Shown here: in pieces, positions 35,501 to 37,031 of the stretch
How positions within the stretch are numbered: position 1 is the first letter of the stretch
Layout of the letters: every line of letters starts with the position of its first letter
Assembly (NCBI GenBank): GCA_035409945.1
Contig: DAONQC010000001.1
Coordinates: 248,001-312,000, forward strand
Reading direction: 5' to 3'
From: MWEH01 sp035409945
Lineage (GTDB): Bacteria; Bacillota; Clostridia; Christensenellales; DTU072
Length of the DNA: 64,000 bases
Notes under the pieces: generated by a model
The model's database searches: none
What the model saw: the letters and a program-made list of their open reading frames with translations, nothing else
What the model was told of the DNA's origin: nothing
Program-made: the position numbers and the translations under genes

Positions 35501-36912
35501 AGGTTTAGATAATAAGCCTCATTAGAAAAGTTTTCATCTCCCGGGTTTGATTTCCAGCCTAAAAATATAGATTCACCATTTGTTATTGTGTTTGGTAGTA
35601 AATTCCCTGAAATACTGCTAAGAGCCCATTGCGAATATTGAACATCAGATGTACTCGTCTTTGCATACTGAATTTTATAAAACACAGGAACATATATGGC
35701 AGTAAAAAATCGGCCACCTTGTATTCTGTACTGAGATTCTGCGGGCTTTTCAATTCTACCTATTTTTATCTCATTATAATCACCATTCGGTGTCCCATCA
35801 AGCCATCTAGTTATCCCTGTAGTTGCAGCCTGTACCGCCGTACGCACCTCTGCCATTGTTGAATTTTCGTTATACCCTGCAGGATACGACCCGGATTTTT
35901 TGTTGATTTTAACAGTTTTATTATCTTTGATCTCCGCCCAGCCTACGAATCTATACCCAGTCCCAAACTGTTTTGCTCTCAAGGTATAGTATGTGTTCAT
36001 CGTATCAAATGCTAAATACGTTGTTGCCTCGGTATGTGTATAACTACCTGAAGTTGCGTTTTTAATGTACTCGACTGAACTCTCAGCTTCAGTAGGAATT
36101 GTCTCGGGCGATTGCGAATCCACCTTGCTGAAAGTTCTGTTCGCCTTTACCGACGAGCCTTCTTTGTAAGTAAGTTTGATATAAAAATCATCGAAGGCAT
36201 AGCATGCTCCACCTGCTGCTTGCGCAATAAAAAAAGCATAAATATACCTGTCGTTCGCACTATCATCATACGCTAAATCTTCTTCAATCGTCCAAGTTGA
36301 GTCCCCCCAGAAAGCAGCCCATCCACCTGGACTTTGCAGAGTGGGTACTGTTTGAAGAAGGGATGCCATGGTTGAATACTGGGTGATAGCTGAATTTGTT
36401 AAACCTTTCTTACCAATACCTATGCCACCTAAATCTGGATTAGCAGTACTGTGCATTCTTAAAGTTACGCTCATTTTTAAACTGCCAGACTTTCTCAAGT
36501 TCATGACTTCATCATCTAATTCAAACCTTGCAAAATGATACATCTGTTGATCAGCATGACCAGACCAATCCAGCCTAAACAAATTATTCCCATCTGGTAT
36601 TCTCTTAAACTCAATGCCATCCAAGCTATCCTGCCAAGTCGTCTGAAGACCCATTCTATACCTATCTTCTGCAACTACACCATTTTTCGGTAAGATAGTG
36701 ATATTCGAGCCAATATTCGCGGCTGTTATAAGTCCATAACCCGACCCATTCTGAGTTGCAGCTTCTGCAACAACAGCAGTAGTGTTATCAAGCGATACAG
36801 TCTTGTCAATCTTCGTTGAAGTGGAAAAAACCAAAAGAAACATAGCCACCAAAATAATGGCTATGACAACTAATGCTAAAAAATTGGGTTTTCCGTGTTT
36901 GCGTATGTACAA
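2575..36912 (-). CDS. Giant MBG-repeat surface protein, about 11,445 aa
   Basis: One uninterrupted frame of 34.3 kb. From the N-terminus it has a short basic segment, a hydrophobic anchor (NFLALVVIAIILVAMFLLVF), a head of about 200 residues that may be a beta-sandwich, and Listeria-Bacteroides-type segments (FVGWAE, FLGWKSNPGD). Then comes a long array of MBG/YDG-type units, each with a Y-D/N-G start, a GD-x-V core, an N-A-G-x-Y turn, an N-Y-x-L strand and a W-x-I-x-K-R linker. I counted about 84 linkers by eye. Near 3,000-3,900 the protein becomes GLUG-like (FDGLYDGQGFEIFDLSI) and it ends VYGQYPQGS with no LPxTG or C-terminal membrane segment. A frame start also exists at GTG 36951, but that lies upstream of a good -10 box, so TTG 36912, after a GAGAG, is preferred. 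Likely role: extracellular fibre or adhesin (inference). Expected mass is about 1.2 MDa from residue count. Confidence 0.9.
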   Translation of the reverse strand: MYIRKHGKPNFLALVVIAIILVAMFLLVFSTSTKIDKTVSLDNTTAVVAEAATQNGSGYGLITAANIGSNITILPKNGVVAEDRYRMGLQTTWQDSLDGIEFKRIPDGNNLFRLDWSGHADQQMYHFARFELDDEVMNLRKSGSLKMSVTLRMHSTANPDLGGIGIGKKGLTNSAITQYSTMASLLQTVPTLQSPGGWAAFWGDSTWTIEEDLAYDDSANDRYIYAFFIAQAAGGACYAFDDFYIKLTYKEGSSVKANRTFSKVDSQSPETIPTEAESSVEYIKNATSGSYTHTEATTYLAFDTMNTYYTLRAKQFGTGYRFVGWAEIKDNKTVKINKKSGSYPAGYNENSTMAEVRTAVQAATTGITRWLDGTPNGDYNEIKIGRIEKPAESQYRIQGGRFFTAIYVPVFYKIQYAKTSTSDVQYSQWALSSISGNLLPNTITNGESIFLGWKSNPGDENFSNEAYYLNLAQCTLATMDSTYIFKSNVQYYLIAQWGDYSVSAGSYLIITNITANNKPRDVYIDYYYTVSLQTLSPSEYDIVGVYATYLSGPLLGETVVLDKVAGETNDYILPYVSGRAELHAELKAKIYKITYSVPSGWSSNATAEHQTLIAGVGKNFMDLPVATGGSGSAYGWKYNGTLIKTNILQNVYQDVTLTLDHHYPYNTYVNTITTTSSNTQWPGWENTGYAAYTFGDAGSQATTSGLQSFSGENWIGFHDKKLKGNYEKYRHAHMYFPLGGNALRAFMLGATVQVQFQTYAIVAAYKAYWGTSTSYAYANIGAESGKNFEYYQWHLPPNISSTLSVSRSGYMSSGWNENRGDLTTGVVTLSHPGVTFHFTGRHRDDSSAQNYEEQSGFKNLRYWITINGIPDNAGGYTLQGDGGTFTSGINTTLSSYTIRAANKEGYRAIIPLGLFTKTNNVLTDGGYSTSAGGTTASLTYGEQTSYTNSIVNRYAMWKERRYTVASWDVYVGNMSSLDSSTQDGGVAFKVRPPEVRRAGVNYGTSNTGVSDFDYDGFTRHPFRPNRYKIDDNKISSDITSKKISSLLPFNEVSIIYGSNTSTTSANAYALLWRMDAPTFSRSDYNVMYGTEVELDDVANIDLSNMPQGSEMPQGATYKIASGKDAADGTGWSRGGTLLTAIPGYTDYIVGYLYDHTESSLVHNQKFNCTIYYSALINNSMLTSKTADNGGFNASININIHPIILELAISTSGQHTYNATNQVAPYSYSVSNSQMSGVPGATAAKASSVFNAEFNNSKSVFDVENKGLRIDTQFTREKVINVAAGQQYTFKEAGTYTLNAATFALFDSTLGASNNKNYVWKIISPQVGNDGAGYTHESTNYTRSLKDASTAVAMQQATLVVDFYYTMKNYSANAPQKRLLNSLTENEPPSGGGYSASDAWCLYVDGLNIELPTVVSSYTTLILNKLRRQGFDGNTKTATWAVAANNTTDPVKDAPSGNVIIYAVALELDRLQAAHFVWDGTDPDNAMYAAISNNYNITRRMKGGSSYNSTFGTITKESGSGTVAALVGTVPTSPTDTTKPWFHIKEVELNISWSTPGDLTYGGSSGVTMKQGKVGTVSGLLPETDTNPIIFYFKDVNDVERNLGSVNPVSASSPTITALQAINAGTYEVTLYIKQTNYTLASGAYVSWTINKRLLESQATRGYLVGSTFTASEDPMIYGDNKNYGYRYQFANFIDYGSDSIYFERALYSTTGYASNNNAYNATNASPNLTYMVNKVLGTNLDGTLANSGNISSATHLTAATPTSLVHNLTAYNVGTYYTHIEKPISKKHTEDFDFKRQAGSPDATWVSNYYVGTAANNYVRSTFSINVRQITFNWATLATTPTYNANYQDGIGFQVSNIEASDEVKLTFTLPKNIKLGTGQVGTGDTFTSVISDTPAGTTVSNNPTSVAGNYTTIAGVSNSHYRMRAIDADSYAVSFIGISGASAVNYTFQVANQTFSISPKTLSFTWTNNYNKVNKYEYDSNYIGQTLEISGILSRGTVKDTLTLGVTLPVGVRFIEHNKTTLAEQDLTSTSPTATAQTYTLTKNIDNYNNATGHSFEYYFRAKNANLTGQNYTATIANISGAHASNYTLTGSTVLQSSFVIERKNLVVSVNVPPGDLIYNGQLQGRGVELSGLVGSDTVILTVPAQGATNQTTYDYTSSGVNKPDYSYSGNSHNFLARNAGIYRIVIYGIDNTNYKPVNSSLVEITPTNLLYEDFGILQRVITLNWGQTTFEYKSAAWQLALPGISNRVGTDNVTLNWNDGVNTVDPPPANYTHIETVVGIYKARLSTTLSGAAAGNYTLDGVTLTQQWEITPKALTFAYQAVNPTYNSLYQTGGNLTIGGIFAGDNITLSINFPQDIMMMIGSTSYLTPSVTVSSGVVTTSALVTGNTDNTYALMSKNAGTYNFSIATTALGGTDKDNYKITVAINNSWIINAKQINIIGWYVNSFVVGGSNTPYIAHTSFTYDNTNKTVVAGFESNASSTADGKVYATDASSLSLLYSVDSNTQKNAGSYSTTVSLATTKPSSNYVLNATNLTLSWKINQRLLTLSFIEYYNTRNSAYNYTYDGTDQGLKVKILNVASGDSIKIARTLTGTFTNISFTDTTSLTNGEYILAAKNVNYSGGVIAYTVALTGITDSNGNTGASCNYYVSPAISPTTPMSQSFTIVQKQLTLKWKTPPEIEYTGSEVTFPLPTPENLVSGDEISFSWNDSPPTYVHKATAVGTYTARLSNAVGGTSGNNYTLTGVTLTCQWYVIKRVITLAVSYTTPTLTYNTAWQTGAVLTVTGLKSSAGGVVDDIKLNLYVDANMKMLEWDGSATGNSVIGNSSSTYSTPSNGNYQMISSLTEDATTETGDRFALQAIYGRVGKYRLQVLATLSGTAAANYDCAGLITEFYINKKVIDINDTSGGEGSSGWYTDWNSSTNTGTTVYSDGVFVYNGNNHTVSPGFAGGAASATDKKVYDSDLAAGYKIAFTYNGDNNTAKNVGQYTTTAVLSTSLPSSNYVLSTEVGNKNTIQWKILPRVVTVSWVGDTTGATWTEPEGVLTTTYDGLTHNIEATFTNKVGADVLTPVYTGDRNKVNAASYSTTLSGLSGGSAGNYTLVGASGLVKSWELLKRVASITWSHASPVLVYNGALQGINAEFGNVLSNDVLEFNITTSTNSEQLTLGIISGGTLTSNAPDFKVTNTSGNTKTEVSFRAKQYGTYNITGITLSGAISGNYALTGQTVTNSFTIGKRLITLTIPSAGPYVYRYNTEQGGTITVSGIYPNTARSGGLDEVQFSISVTGTLTTNDLEDTPILENKAYNFKGINAASYSIVVSTTLSGQDSANYEIVASAPLRTLSFVINQKAVAIDNWYVGLFNPTGSNTAYTDSLLVYNGENQTVTAGYQTGAATDNDNKVYTADTVNFVYSTGVDTNTQKNANNTTKPTYSSTATFASTTPSSNYYVVSGGTKTWKINPLPIQVVWSGDALATWTEESGVLNVTYDKQQHNIIASVNNKPCPDVIVITYSGHQNQVNSGSYSTSVSSIDNTNYTMTGGTGLSKSWIINKRVLTVTWSAISNIEYNGNNQGPTLTISNIVSSDTPVFSITGTGDAAFNVSVTGSTGSVSGSYSSFTLTSASGYTNLTADLLAQNYGEYTATLALDATTALNYSTTGTMQKVWNITKRLISLVWTNNSPFTYNSSSQGVTLAVSGILPIDESATRYIEFALTIAGAVSLLGSQISSGNRKFTNGNYFFSAINAGTYSIEVGATLGGTVADNYYVNSDIAVRKSTFTINKKTLNISEWYVGSYDVDNPTASTVYTASSFEYSNENKTIVAGYVAGATNATDGYVYNSDKNSISFTYNVNNTQVNAGTYTTTVQMATGTPSSNYQIGTNGTKVWQIAKKTITISFTGSTTYTYNGNNQGVTVTVAGIAANDTAVRFTITASAMDNVGITSSTVISNTQYVFSAKNAGSYSLSITAITDINSNDNYTATLPASFSWVINKLNITLSWGVSVFEYNATTQTLGKPTISNRVGSDDVDVSWNDSAPDYVHSAKNKGTYTARLSTTLTGADAGNYAIPVGIIYKNWEITPCLIHISWGTTDLFTYDGQKHGITATLSNFLTGDSVSFLADIVDGFASVTKTNVPYQGTLQSSTGGRDTYTITFDSYTIDSVTTNIKNAAAYNAKLVAIVGTDGINYDYHLSDTNTADYTIQSKELSLTFAEKFTAGSKISSYEYRYDGTLQGLTLTVGGIVSGETIKFVVSYSGNDSKKVMDETFTTEHSSYTITGDGLGTTDVIGFAGKNYGTYITGISAVIDTENRSSTTTSNYKLPATGRSQTFYIQKRIVGITFDATNTFTYDGTQKTYGAVATNVIGGDTATFTYESTGTQGSRQLTSTATNYGLYRTLVTGFAVNTNSNYALPTSGLYGDWQIDARVVDLTWQAAVSFVYDGASHSVKATISNKVGSDPVSLDYLETGTTLIDDVTYQNKSSAINADNYISIVNGLSNNALGNYRLPVNTSGADPSEDALFAKLRKTWLISKRTATLSFSSGSFTYDGTAQGINVTIANLIASDTAANNLGITARVDGVKAGAGTQYTISTSGSVTSYVHEVRKTNADTYTVYILGIANSNYTLIANSASFTIDKAVLIVSYAEIYTAGMRVSPYVYTYSKAGQGVSVTISGIYNPGGVADVVTITTSYPTDTGTLTDTISNQTSGAQTISKDYNTVQNARTLAYKLTLTGVSNDNYKLPEDNKEKTWNINPKEIGIVWNINGTSNLYTTPFTYNGSSQGVEAAPSITGVTAGTTAAGVYTGDTVSFAYTGTRLATNVGTYSATASTTSSTPSSNYIVSASTQTKSWEIVPLQAIISWSGATAGDWDLLDVTYDGTAHSVKASVTNKVGTDSFVFTYSGDSGKTNVGTYSTSLTALGNDNYTLGTVPPYPTTTWKVVPRKVSIVWNGNAQNIYNGGPQGVNLTLGNIISADSVSFDVTTSVVDSSDTITATATSGGSVTVTSGSTIPPTFKITNNAGSTSTIVQFRATLYGTYAIESITVDGNSNYTIDTSEDSFEWVIGKRKINLTWAHVGSNPHIYNTTEQGITLTVSGIYGTDKVIFNLNILTPLTTQDITSGVTEIANSTAYNFKAKNAGSYQVTVSTTLSGADCVNYEIHPDSVRTFGFTINKKEINLLTNWFKGVWTYGGTNTAYSAFTYDNTNKVVTAGFAAGATTDSDKLVYNADASSVEFEYSSGTHLNIQKNAGTYTSKAKTKTTGVSANYVVVGTDTLTNWVINKATITVTWTGSGSAYTYSGAEQGISANVTGIANSDSIRLITSFTGTFTSQGFTTASHLSSNTSYAFSAINAYYVSNTLTPYAVAITGVYDSNGNSSAGADCNYTISSTTGTFTIARRQIVLTWGTLSFTYDGTVHTLSLPTIQNKVDGDTVNVSWAATSVHSATNAGSYTASITNVLSGASANNYTTQGVTLTQGWNIAKREVTLSWQASDTGSTFTGGKYRYTYSGSLLGVKGTITGLVTGDTITLNYENNSGYLDTDADYLASGTKTASSTSQSFNFKGKNASELKSPNYYSVKITGISTTASDASANYTLTVASVLTSSFEIMRKEISFSWSYYGTDTSDSVVYDGNNHGKVLDIGGLIGLDSITLSFTTQGTLTFDPSLVSGTTNIVKDTSDSYSIYAKNVRTNPYSFTINGIGGTSANNYSLPTSNLSASFTITPLAVTISWQTAGFTFDSVSNKYKVTYDGTEKTMIAAVGNKVAGDEVSFVHGGTYFATNASSYTSTITGLTGAQSANYTLTGATGSTSQDWQIEKRALSFSLDYTDGDVRYNNQGVTVGLGSTYTISIIENNKVTSDSITYNASTYATLEAGPYTATAPINVGLYYVIVNPNLTTGTGLNYYLDQTTTLSFKIYPRIIAGSALQWEYFTYKASSGEYSTGVEHTWGNPVSFITADFYHNFKVVGSTDPVLNAHLGSSDIRLGAYQNPTYYSGQYFGLCTCGLNGTEFAYIDAGTAYYSDITLNTHAGDTLTKVTGVEYINSTVSKFNDGGTDYYVKTSDVKGVHSSHQWPSSNTADIPTTGPQHAGKYWLILEILGTEASNYEFDSLDEGYNDTTYFTTDAGGTYLKYPNFPSTTTVTKALPVLSTSGVLATVKNKYVLTFTVSQLLTGFTPGASTSFSKTYDSLGFKDTPAYTGIQDSDIIVQITEGYADPYTMSYVNYKANGIAKAGRYRIDFYDMTTGIGGSSDCDTANGTYSTVTYTLEILPKVIELNTQALLGTLTKVYDGNNTYTGWTAPSYVAAASSLYDDGKPITGTSVTISATFNSIHVNSADTITFILSGVDAPNYRIHTQAVTGFAYTGTYTGRISSNVKFYSDVDLLFEVGTLTSEKAATFVDAATCSFVGDGSDGTTVGVTYYVANESCYFRLDLDDTIINTESGTITAREVTINWPAQSSYTYDGSEHSFQPSLGNVVTADISNVTIVVHTDSVVQASDAGSYSVQITGLSGTASSDYKLPSSNLSKNWSIVKKVLTLTWADIGSLVNDEAIYNSQSFGKKLTVAGVVASDEIYVLGSIEGALAVSGITFSLGQSSQITNGDYNFTAINVGTYTISITGMSNVAASKNYALSATSATFTINKKNISITWTVDGLGGWTSFSVVYSKQERTITPSYGVGAASDTDNLVYTSDQTDVTLSPLSNKATNAGNYNASVTLTGAKSGNYNISSGATQAWSITKKALSLSATSTNASAPTNYIFDYDGNNHGVQIAVTGICTGDNPQFTFVVSDGVTVTSSGAASYSATAKNANTYQVQVTGVVVTETNYYLSSSLTQGFTINKRVITLSWSSLSLVYNGSEQTVTATITNLVSGDSISLTYTNDATYKNKATNTGSYTAKVDGIQGSSVGNYQLPATTTASWEITPKALTFSWVDYGGSTDTVLVKTYDKTAYGKTLVVTGIIAGDTVTLSYSVPVNVTSNLTSGSSISNSTNYNFTAVKADDAGYLISITAVGNANNNYSLPLINTSRTFTILRKEVGVSFAYTTPFTYDRTQKTVEATFTATSIESGDTVSLDYDNSEAVEDTRKLQTKATNAGNYRSKITGLTGADSSNYKLPTTGLIKDWEIVPLTVTISWTTTLTYTYDSFAKTIQATVSNAGGDTVVLTLRNDGLLVNGRNQLYSAINAGLYRATVIGVDNSNYTLDGVADADKNREWQINKADITNIQLSNKTVVYDGNSHSIVVSSTVTQYGDAATPTYTITPFGGSTVTGNSATNVHISGGVQSYYTVKATVDAGANYNPITSDSPLSAILTITQKELTFTWGRISLDSSNKAEYDGNKHGISLVVTGIVGTDTVMLNYSLTGTPTDDDLNGLTQISNSTTYELKAINVGEYARTITGVTNTNYKLPENSSSSFEIVPKLVTVSWSGVTTLFTYDGTIKTVHATITGVLAADTSDVGFTYDTSGIPTDGVGGTGRIKIDSERNAGSYVSILTGLSGVKATNYALPTTGLSQNWDISPLVATVSWTGNSSYVYNKTQRQVIANITNLKSQDGVQDTVTITYKSTGTVIDAGSVERTYANVATNAGVYRAEIESLSNTNYTITTATDLYFDWAIVKTNITNISLKNVSVVYDDNDHPITLSVSGQADRSVVESSYATQTQLGDSVTIIYTITPLGGSETSGNSAKYVHIHSNAPSYFTVKATINATDNYNAFSTQATLTIQQKLIETVTASDLEVTYKGKPYAITATASDALVTTLGHTIHLTYTINGVNGNSATNAGTYTVVATATVRVGSDISSAVNTNFAIATKTATLKINRAVAVNTDGTSIAFNGATVTYNALNRFLNVNNSNSGDASAVGTSQVTSLTIKPSGVVLDGEFAGDTVTLQYKYGFESGNYPNVFNGVKNANTYYIQLTVEDPNYITQNLTATLVINKKNLQDSDISLYMYGYEATYNKTYRSVGVSTVEFEVSYNAVTDVTLLGSDSGKVAYTYTQHADGFSAGQSEWNAFNNNIIKNAGVYYVKAVISGDASCVGNYINTTKQATVTIKKADITNISLVGGGDQVYDGTNKLVTISTNLTQFNETVPVYYSTTPNTGIDNGAKNAGQYTVYAYVNASSSAGYDSNYNALNISTALNIAKATMWNPSDLAGAFYYNNATLTYDSYTHYLNVVATNVSSLSTSQTTTIAIVPSTNQSYTSDSATIIYKYGTVDDGLYPNNFVGQKNVGIYYLQATLSNANYNNVVLTSVLTINKYQTTAQWTGLVLYTYNGSDQKASISATYTLLAGDGGTTASLLINYTYSETVGGTYVSSSTFKDAGFYTATASGWNTNYDVTDIQKSLTMAKATIVRYLNDSSVVFDKTAKYISAGTDSTQPDTSAYVPIDGSNPNTTAISLLATDTSVIYYYVQAAAGSFVIINGVGVAYNPSEHEGQQRYDKFSGAVNAGTYNLKAVINAGKNYNVWEDTAVLTISPATITGVTLSGYTGTYDGAEHALTISNSNGTGTQYGDSLTVVYSMNPQDSALVYDSGNLANRAKSAGEYQVTANITVNSNYIPLELQADIKITKATMYNKLDANGDFYLLNGNMTYDGYNAFLNVITTSTGTSLSSGSGATQVLQVAISPANATTYTGDNATIAYKYTTVSGGEYTSVFAGVKDKGTYYIQAELINANYNNVVKTAILTISPYEATVTWSGVDGDYVYNGHSQNSSISATFKLVVADGGGDVSLNVAYVFSLTETGTYNAVSEFKNAGYYVASVSCPNPNYSFNNTIVEKNLYMEQATILRYLLDNEVVFDNTTHFIAVGTSQTVVSTRTYTNGNETISLLGSDTATVSYTYNTVSLTYGGGWLVFNGAYNVGIYYIKAAINAGNNYKLFSDTATLEVKIANISNITFTGDEVTYDGSVHVLEVSEEETQHGLSVPVRYAMSPVDSANGGINNGAKSAGNYTITAYINETTADGYNSNYAPLTIPASLLVNKATMNNNLDTVTGAFYFNNGSMTYDSYKAYLNVVTSSTGVSLSSGSGATQVVQLAISPANNKLYTGDNATITYKYTTTLGGEYTSVFTGIKDAGTYYIQAKLTNSNYNDVTLTAVLTISPLTVTLVWVGDTATYTYSGHNQMSSVIAYYNLVGADIVEGNAEHRLNLVEDLLYSVTEGGTYNSATTFKNAGYYRFWARNDNPNYSFAELYKQIRMHKATIGLYFLNDSVEYDTNNHYISAGTSSTTVNTAPYNPAGSNKTPVSLLGTDTATVTYTYTTNAAGFGYTGDWDPFTGAKNAGIYYLKASITSDNITDGYLNYNEWLGKEAILTIAQATITGISLTGGGTYTYNGSVRTVATNTNQSQYGETLPVIYSMSPKDSALVYDSANLENRAKSAGYYVINAVVNDPTHADFNPNYKKLQLSSSLTIDKAIMYNSDSSSSIFYLTTATMTYDGLTAYLNIIRVSSGSSLSSGTSAEQVLSTAISPSNETSYVGDVATIEYWYTQTEGGAYSTAFVGVKNAGVYYIKAKLTNSNYVTQEYTNTLTINPYNATVIWTGFDGSYTYNGLNQTDSLSACYALVAADVVGDNLYKNLALSISWSSTQTGDYSAIATFMRAGYYKVSVTSDNPNYNFDHGSPPQVLEKPLVMAKAYVSRYMVDNTVTYDGFTHYISLGTSKINPTDSSITSATLLGSDTVIYSYKYKLDPSPSVEYQYNFTGKVDAGTYYIKATIAIQANSHGGADNYYPWPNSSNDETDTATLTIARRALTVTPVNEWTKIYDSDTVAPAFTVSNFVTLNEQGVNESTTHLVTGNYDNKNVGTNKTIIFAVTHTSGGGVCNNYFITNVNTGVINERTLVASTPAGGWTMVYNGTNKFGEITSFVGQGIYTGDDLTVTAYFNSKNVSQANVITFDLSGTDQNNYTMSNITTGVSITKKETTAYWSNTEIIYNGYVRESTAYFNLEGKDRTQSNGGQADLDVTFYADTSHTIEISQYRNAGTYYAVATINASALDEGGEPYVNNYTIEIENESKTCVIAPVVVSITWSGLNAEYVYQGTDFLTGISATITVIGDDPTYIGSSTANLTLTVTKSNEQVYTIRDAGVYVITASLNFVYPSTSINMSINYDLSNNNKEVTVQKADITNVTFGDGTEALEDSFEYSDGTPRRYFATTSNASPYYSTSIVTLTYQYDSSINIIVTYTGGDVGSDGVTGNNGVKNVGTGSYTIVASIIATQNYNAWSGQVHVKVTKGDITTVFFYEDNVITYKGQYVNMVVTNSAAEPNLVDAVDIYYPDNSFATAQYKYLVPNIDGGFVIVEELVEEEIIYEVVVYDPEVHAGLQRYSYTTFTSQTARNAQKYFILAEILETANYLSWSKNAILTIEPKISLVKWEFNNVAIAMAEAIMYNGYDQFDNVGAFIDAVGSDGVAGRIGLYINPDQFISQDTHKYTYDTEVNDYVYNNGIAGEFKLAGTYDAVANFYANDMGSPRYYSTNYVLLDPQREMLMNKFGLDITWYQAGTETLYDPLNPYIYDGESHGVTPVVGGLYSAPAGLGFYSDILLQNLAGTLTAPMIVSPTTVDEVGMFIGNGTQGANKTRYYVSLDTTPDIHCTRLSVPVVLNLASQINAGKYIAEVVRIKGGLLTEVSDPEAWTGGVVGGGSLYDYNYILPSVSQIDSQRKLNWEILKRQLGIEFTDLSNLFKYYNGSNLFGISQTGTTATVDYSTGVPVRTETHTTTTGESDFEFKWVVSNMIDGDQNGEDGVKFSFYNIESMFRTDGEDDVAEPSVKANLIKFIFNVFAHDNYYVNDIEAEQENLSYVEYRATSTPSDPKVVLRRPISISKSLLANHMYNGTGVHMIYNSTTNIRVLNDTVLFGSIHDEVINTDINELFEGNYFVGQAYIQGLDPLGNAVSGVNAKDAGDYTIYIAPGLTTADANSNVNYDVTIAESPADGLYRILPRELKVTYTNSVQSLETARAVAGRKPVGVHSIALPADAVDITAAQLQTMLTNDGMTTSSFRIENNWISESLSLIGAKYTMYVGSILVEEERVYITIDDIINHNNYEYNVPILQLTSVGLANPALTISDYKFIINDSNDIINLGSDINGLTRAKFEYGEGEGITLTYTQTNDVYAVQNGGYGTYNTPSSFDGLYDGQGFEIFDLSISGNLDTGNVGMFGELTGEVKNIHLRRASITAVNFAIVGTIAARVSTTGIIKDSSFHGTIVANSSTPIEVGAIAGIITGGMIENTTAVGYIYANATAGGNVGGVLGAVNNDISGKVSIINGISSFVEIDTTTAMGAVIKVGGLVANIVENGGINAAIAGVTFYEDQELLSPMPTPLQSIKSIMKVADNVYSFLGDGVDGDENVVYYVNGNDASKNLFLSNAILLNNAIVQETNLQVTGSAKNYESMLTDTESILGIVNDYVYKDFYVGTINNGSALKPFNISVHNQLALIEAYSWASFKLTRNILIPVSYEPQPLSGWYYGAGIDSNGNIIYSPNIQIEIKIIDIASMSLDDLPNIVYGQYPQGS
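7850..12895 (-). repeat. Higher-order block repeat II: four copies of a four-domain superunit
   Basis: Four domain types follow in fixed order four times. Their openings are ITNISL-like, ATMxN with a long FY insertion before TYD, a TVTWSG-like type with YNGxxQ, and ATIxRYL-like with a VxFD/YD core. The ATMxN member starts near 12620, 11350, 10130 and 8840, giving a period of about 1.22-1.29 kb. It is a different superunit from block I. Confidence 0.75.
25290..29620 (-). repeat. Higher-order block repeat I: four-domain superunits of about 1.3 kb
   Basis: A distinctive long MBG variant (WYVG, then YD/N-x-N-x-T-V-x-AGF, VY-x-x-D, TQKNAG, PSSNY) starts near 29620, 28235, 26890 and 25605, that is, every fourth domain. 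The domains between also match by position: for example, the units that open LTLKWKTPP and LTLNWGQTT share SWNDG/SWNDS and YTARLS. Related members recur near 22715, 21460 and 17075. Confidence 0.7.
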
Positions 36913-36942
36913 GTTGCTCTCTCTTTTGTAAATAATAATTAT

Positions 36943-36970
36943 ATTATACACGCGTACATAAGCAAGTCAA
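36943..36970 (-). promoter_or_regulatory. Sigma-A type promoter of the giant gene
   Basis: On the minus strand TTGACT (36965-36970) and TATAAT (36943-36948) are separated by 16 bases. Transcription would begin near 36936, downstream of the GTG at 36951 and upstream of TTG 36912. This decides the start codon. It gives the giant gene its own promoter apart from the 706-residue gene upstream. Confidence 0.7.
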
Positions 36971-37031
36971 TGAAATATATGTGAAAACCTACTGAACATG
37001 ACAATAAAAGAAAAGTAAAACTCTTAGCAAT

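Noticed and set aside
2575..36912. CRISPR array or DNA satellite
   Set aside because: The periodicity is that of protein domains (80-130 codons) with variable DNA sequence, not short identical repeats with spacers.
36990..37031. Terminator between the 706-residue gene and the giant gene
   Set aside because: AGTAAA and TTTACT could pair on the minus strand before a T-rich run, but a 6-bp AT stem with an 11-base loop is too weak to support.
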